A stretch of 7,535 nt of DNA from an uncultured Collinsella sp. (GTDB lineage: Bacteria > Actinomycetota > Coriobacteriia > Coriobacteriales > Coriobacteriaceae). Each line of letters starts with the position of its first letter. Positions within the stretch are counted from its first letter, which is position 1. The position numbers and the translations under genes were made by a program. The stretch spans positions 1 to 7,535 of the forward strand of contig CATXML010000052.1 of NCBI GenBank assembly GCA_958372035.1, written 5' to 3'. Shown piece by piece: positions 6,430 to 7,535 of this stretch. Under the pieces are notes generated by a model, which was given only the letters and a program-made list of their open reading frames with translations, ran no database searches and was not told where the DNA came from.

Positions 6430-7535
6430 ATGGATAAGGGAGAGATGAAGGCCGGAGCCGCCCGGGTGGCCATTAACTTAGAGGACGTATTGCCGTTCGA
6501 CGGTTTCGACGCACTCCGTCATGAAATCTTTGTCCGTGCCTTCGTGGTCGAAGGGATGGGGCGGCGCGCTTGCATCCTTTCACTTGAGGTTACCTCGATC
6601 GCTCCGGCCCTACTCGCCGATCTGCGTGAGGTTGTCAAGGATGTCTCCAATTGCGACGGCGCCTTTTCTTGGGTGGTCCCGACCCACACGTTTTCTGCGC
6701 CTCACGTGCGCACCCCTGGGCATCTGGCCGACACCGATGCCCGCGATCGAAATGAGCGCTATCGTGCCGCGCTCATCGCCGCGACACGCGCGGCTGTTGA
6801 GCAGGCGGTTGCGGGCATTCGCTCTGTCACGCTCGCCTCGGCGGAGGGCCACTGTCCTGTGAACGTTAACCGCGACATTGAGACGCCGGCCGGCTGGTGG
6901 CTGGGAGTAGACCCCAAGGGGTTTGCCGACCACGCGATGCCCGTACTTGTCGCGAGGGATGCTGAGGGCGGGCTCGTTGCCATGCTTGCGACGGCTGATG
7001 TCCAGTCTTCCGTGCTCGACGGATCGCACGATTCTCAAGGGAAGCGCGTGGTGAGCGGGGACCTCTTTGGCTTTGCCGCCATGGCTCTCGAGCGCGAATT
7101 GGGCGGAGTTGTGTTGCTGCTGCCCGGTGCCGCGGGGGATCAGAGTCCGGCGGAGCGCGCCGTGACCGTTGCGTTTGATTCGACCGGGGCGAAGCAAACG
7201 TTAGATGCTCACGAGAGTGGATATCGCATGCTGCATCGACAGGGTCGCGTTCTGAGCGATGCGTTGATTGAGGCCGTCCGTGCGGCGCGTGAGGACGATG
7301 CCATCGGCGTCGATGCTCGCACGGTCGACGTCCTTTTGCCCGCCCAGACGCGCGCCGACTTCTGCTCATTGGCCCCGCATCGAACTTATGAGTTTCATGC
7401 GGCGGGCGAACAGCGTACGAGGGTCTATTTACTTCGGCTGGGAAATGCCGAGTTCGTTGGTATCCAGCCCGAGGTTTCGAGCTCGTTTGGCGCCGCCGTG
7501 CGCGCCGCCCGATTCTGCCCCGTGCTCTTCGCCAC
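6430..7535 (+). CDS. Neutral/alkaline ceramidase-like hydrolase (partial, C-terminus beyond right edge)
   Basis: At least 368 residues are visible before the window ends. The pattern resembles the N-terminal domain of neutral/alkaline ceramidase-like proteins: AGAARVAI near 8-15 instead of the usual AG...DIT start, VVPTHTFSAPH (82-92) matching the zinc-binding THTHSGP motif, VNVNRD (144-149), a GDLFG segment (210-214, where the family has an ADFPG-like motif), and LPGAAGDQSP (231-240), which is strongly typical. QPEVSSSFG (346-354) may supply the family's metal-binding Glu (Glu348). His86 is kept, but the second histidine of the motif is Phe88. Classical ceramidases are secreted amide hydrolases cleaving the N-acyl bond of ceramide; this protein has no signal peptide and is probably cytoplasmic, so another amide or ester substrate is likelier. 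The ATG at 6430 follows AAAGGAGG with a 9-base gap. It starts 26 bases after the amidohydrolase stop, so the two are co-transcribed. Moderate confidence in family, low in function. Confidence 0.65.
   Translation, partial: MDKGEMKAGAARVAINLEDVLPFDGFDALRHEIFVRAFVVEGMGRRACILSLEVTSIAPALLADLREVVKDVSNCDGAFSWVVPTHTFSAPHVRTPGHLADTDARDRNERYRAALIAATRAAVEQAVAGIRSVTLASAEGHCPVNVNRDIETPAGWWLGVDPKGFADHAMPVLVARDAEGGLVAMLATADVQSSVLDGSHDSQGKRVVSGDLFGFAAMALERELGGVVLLLPGAAGDQSPAERAVTVAFDSTGAKQTLDAHESGYRMLHRQGRVLSDALIEAVRAAREDDAIGVDARTVDVLLPAQTRADFCSLAPHRTYEFHAAGEQRTRVYLLRLGNAEFVGIQPEVSSSFGAAVRAARFCPVLFA

Noticed and set aside
6610..7369. Minus-strand frames opposite the ceramidase-like gene
   Set aside because: The plus-strand frame is continuous to the edge, has a strong SD and contains THTFSAP and PGAAGDQSP motifs. 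The minus frames are Arg/His-rich shadows.

Overview
The window is chromosomal DNA from a GC-rich bacterium whose codons mostly end in G or C. Gene content and protein style (Kup, EamA, an XRE-HTH/AlaA fusion, an amidohydrolase-2 protein) fit an actinobacterial gut anaerobe, possibly a Coriobacteriia member such as Collinsella. That assignment is an inference from impression, not from a marker gene. I see no rRNA, tRNA, CRISPR array, transposase or integrase.

Layout. (1) Positions 1-1409, minus strand: most of a Kup-family potassium transporter whose C-terminus lies beyond the left edge. (2) 1566-2477, minus strand: a ten-helix EamA/DMT-family exporter, followed by a short gap with an AT-rich inverted repeat before kup. 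(3) 2596-3453, plus strand: a LysR-type regulator divergent from the exporter. The shared 118 bp hold a consensus -10 box and a T-N11-A dyad, so the regulator probably controls the exporter and itself. (4) 3621-5141, plus strand: a Cro/XRE helix-turn-helix domain joined in frame to a complete AlaA-type alanine aminotransferase. A perfect internal Shine-Dalgarno and ATG stand exactly where free-standing AlaA would begin. Four copies of AAATTGAAC (three direct, one inverted) lie upstream at spacings close to whole helical turns, and a strong intrinsic terminator follows. (5) 5369-end, plus strand: a two-gene operon with an amidohydrolase-2 protein that has lost several canonical metal ligands, then a neutral-ceramidase-like hydrolase cut by the right edge. 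Upstream are a perfect 11-bp inverted repeat, a further half-site 21 bp on, and a plausible promoter.

The best candidates for undescribed biology are two. The first is the HTH-AlaA gene, which looks like a MocR-like regulator-enzyme built from different parts: it may make both a DNA-binding aminotransferase that senses its own substrate or cofactor and a plain enzyme from the internal start. The second is the operon pairing an amidohydrolase-fold protein lacking metal ligands with a small cytoplasmic ceramidase-like protein. Its substrate is unknown, but a dedicated operator suggests inducible expression.
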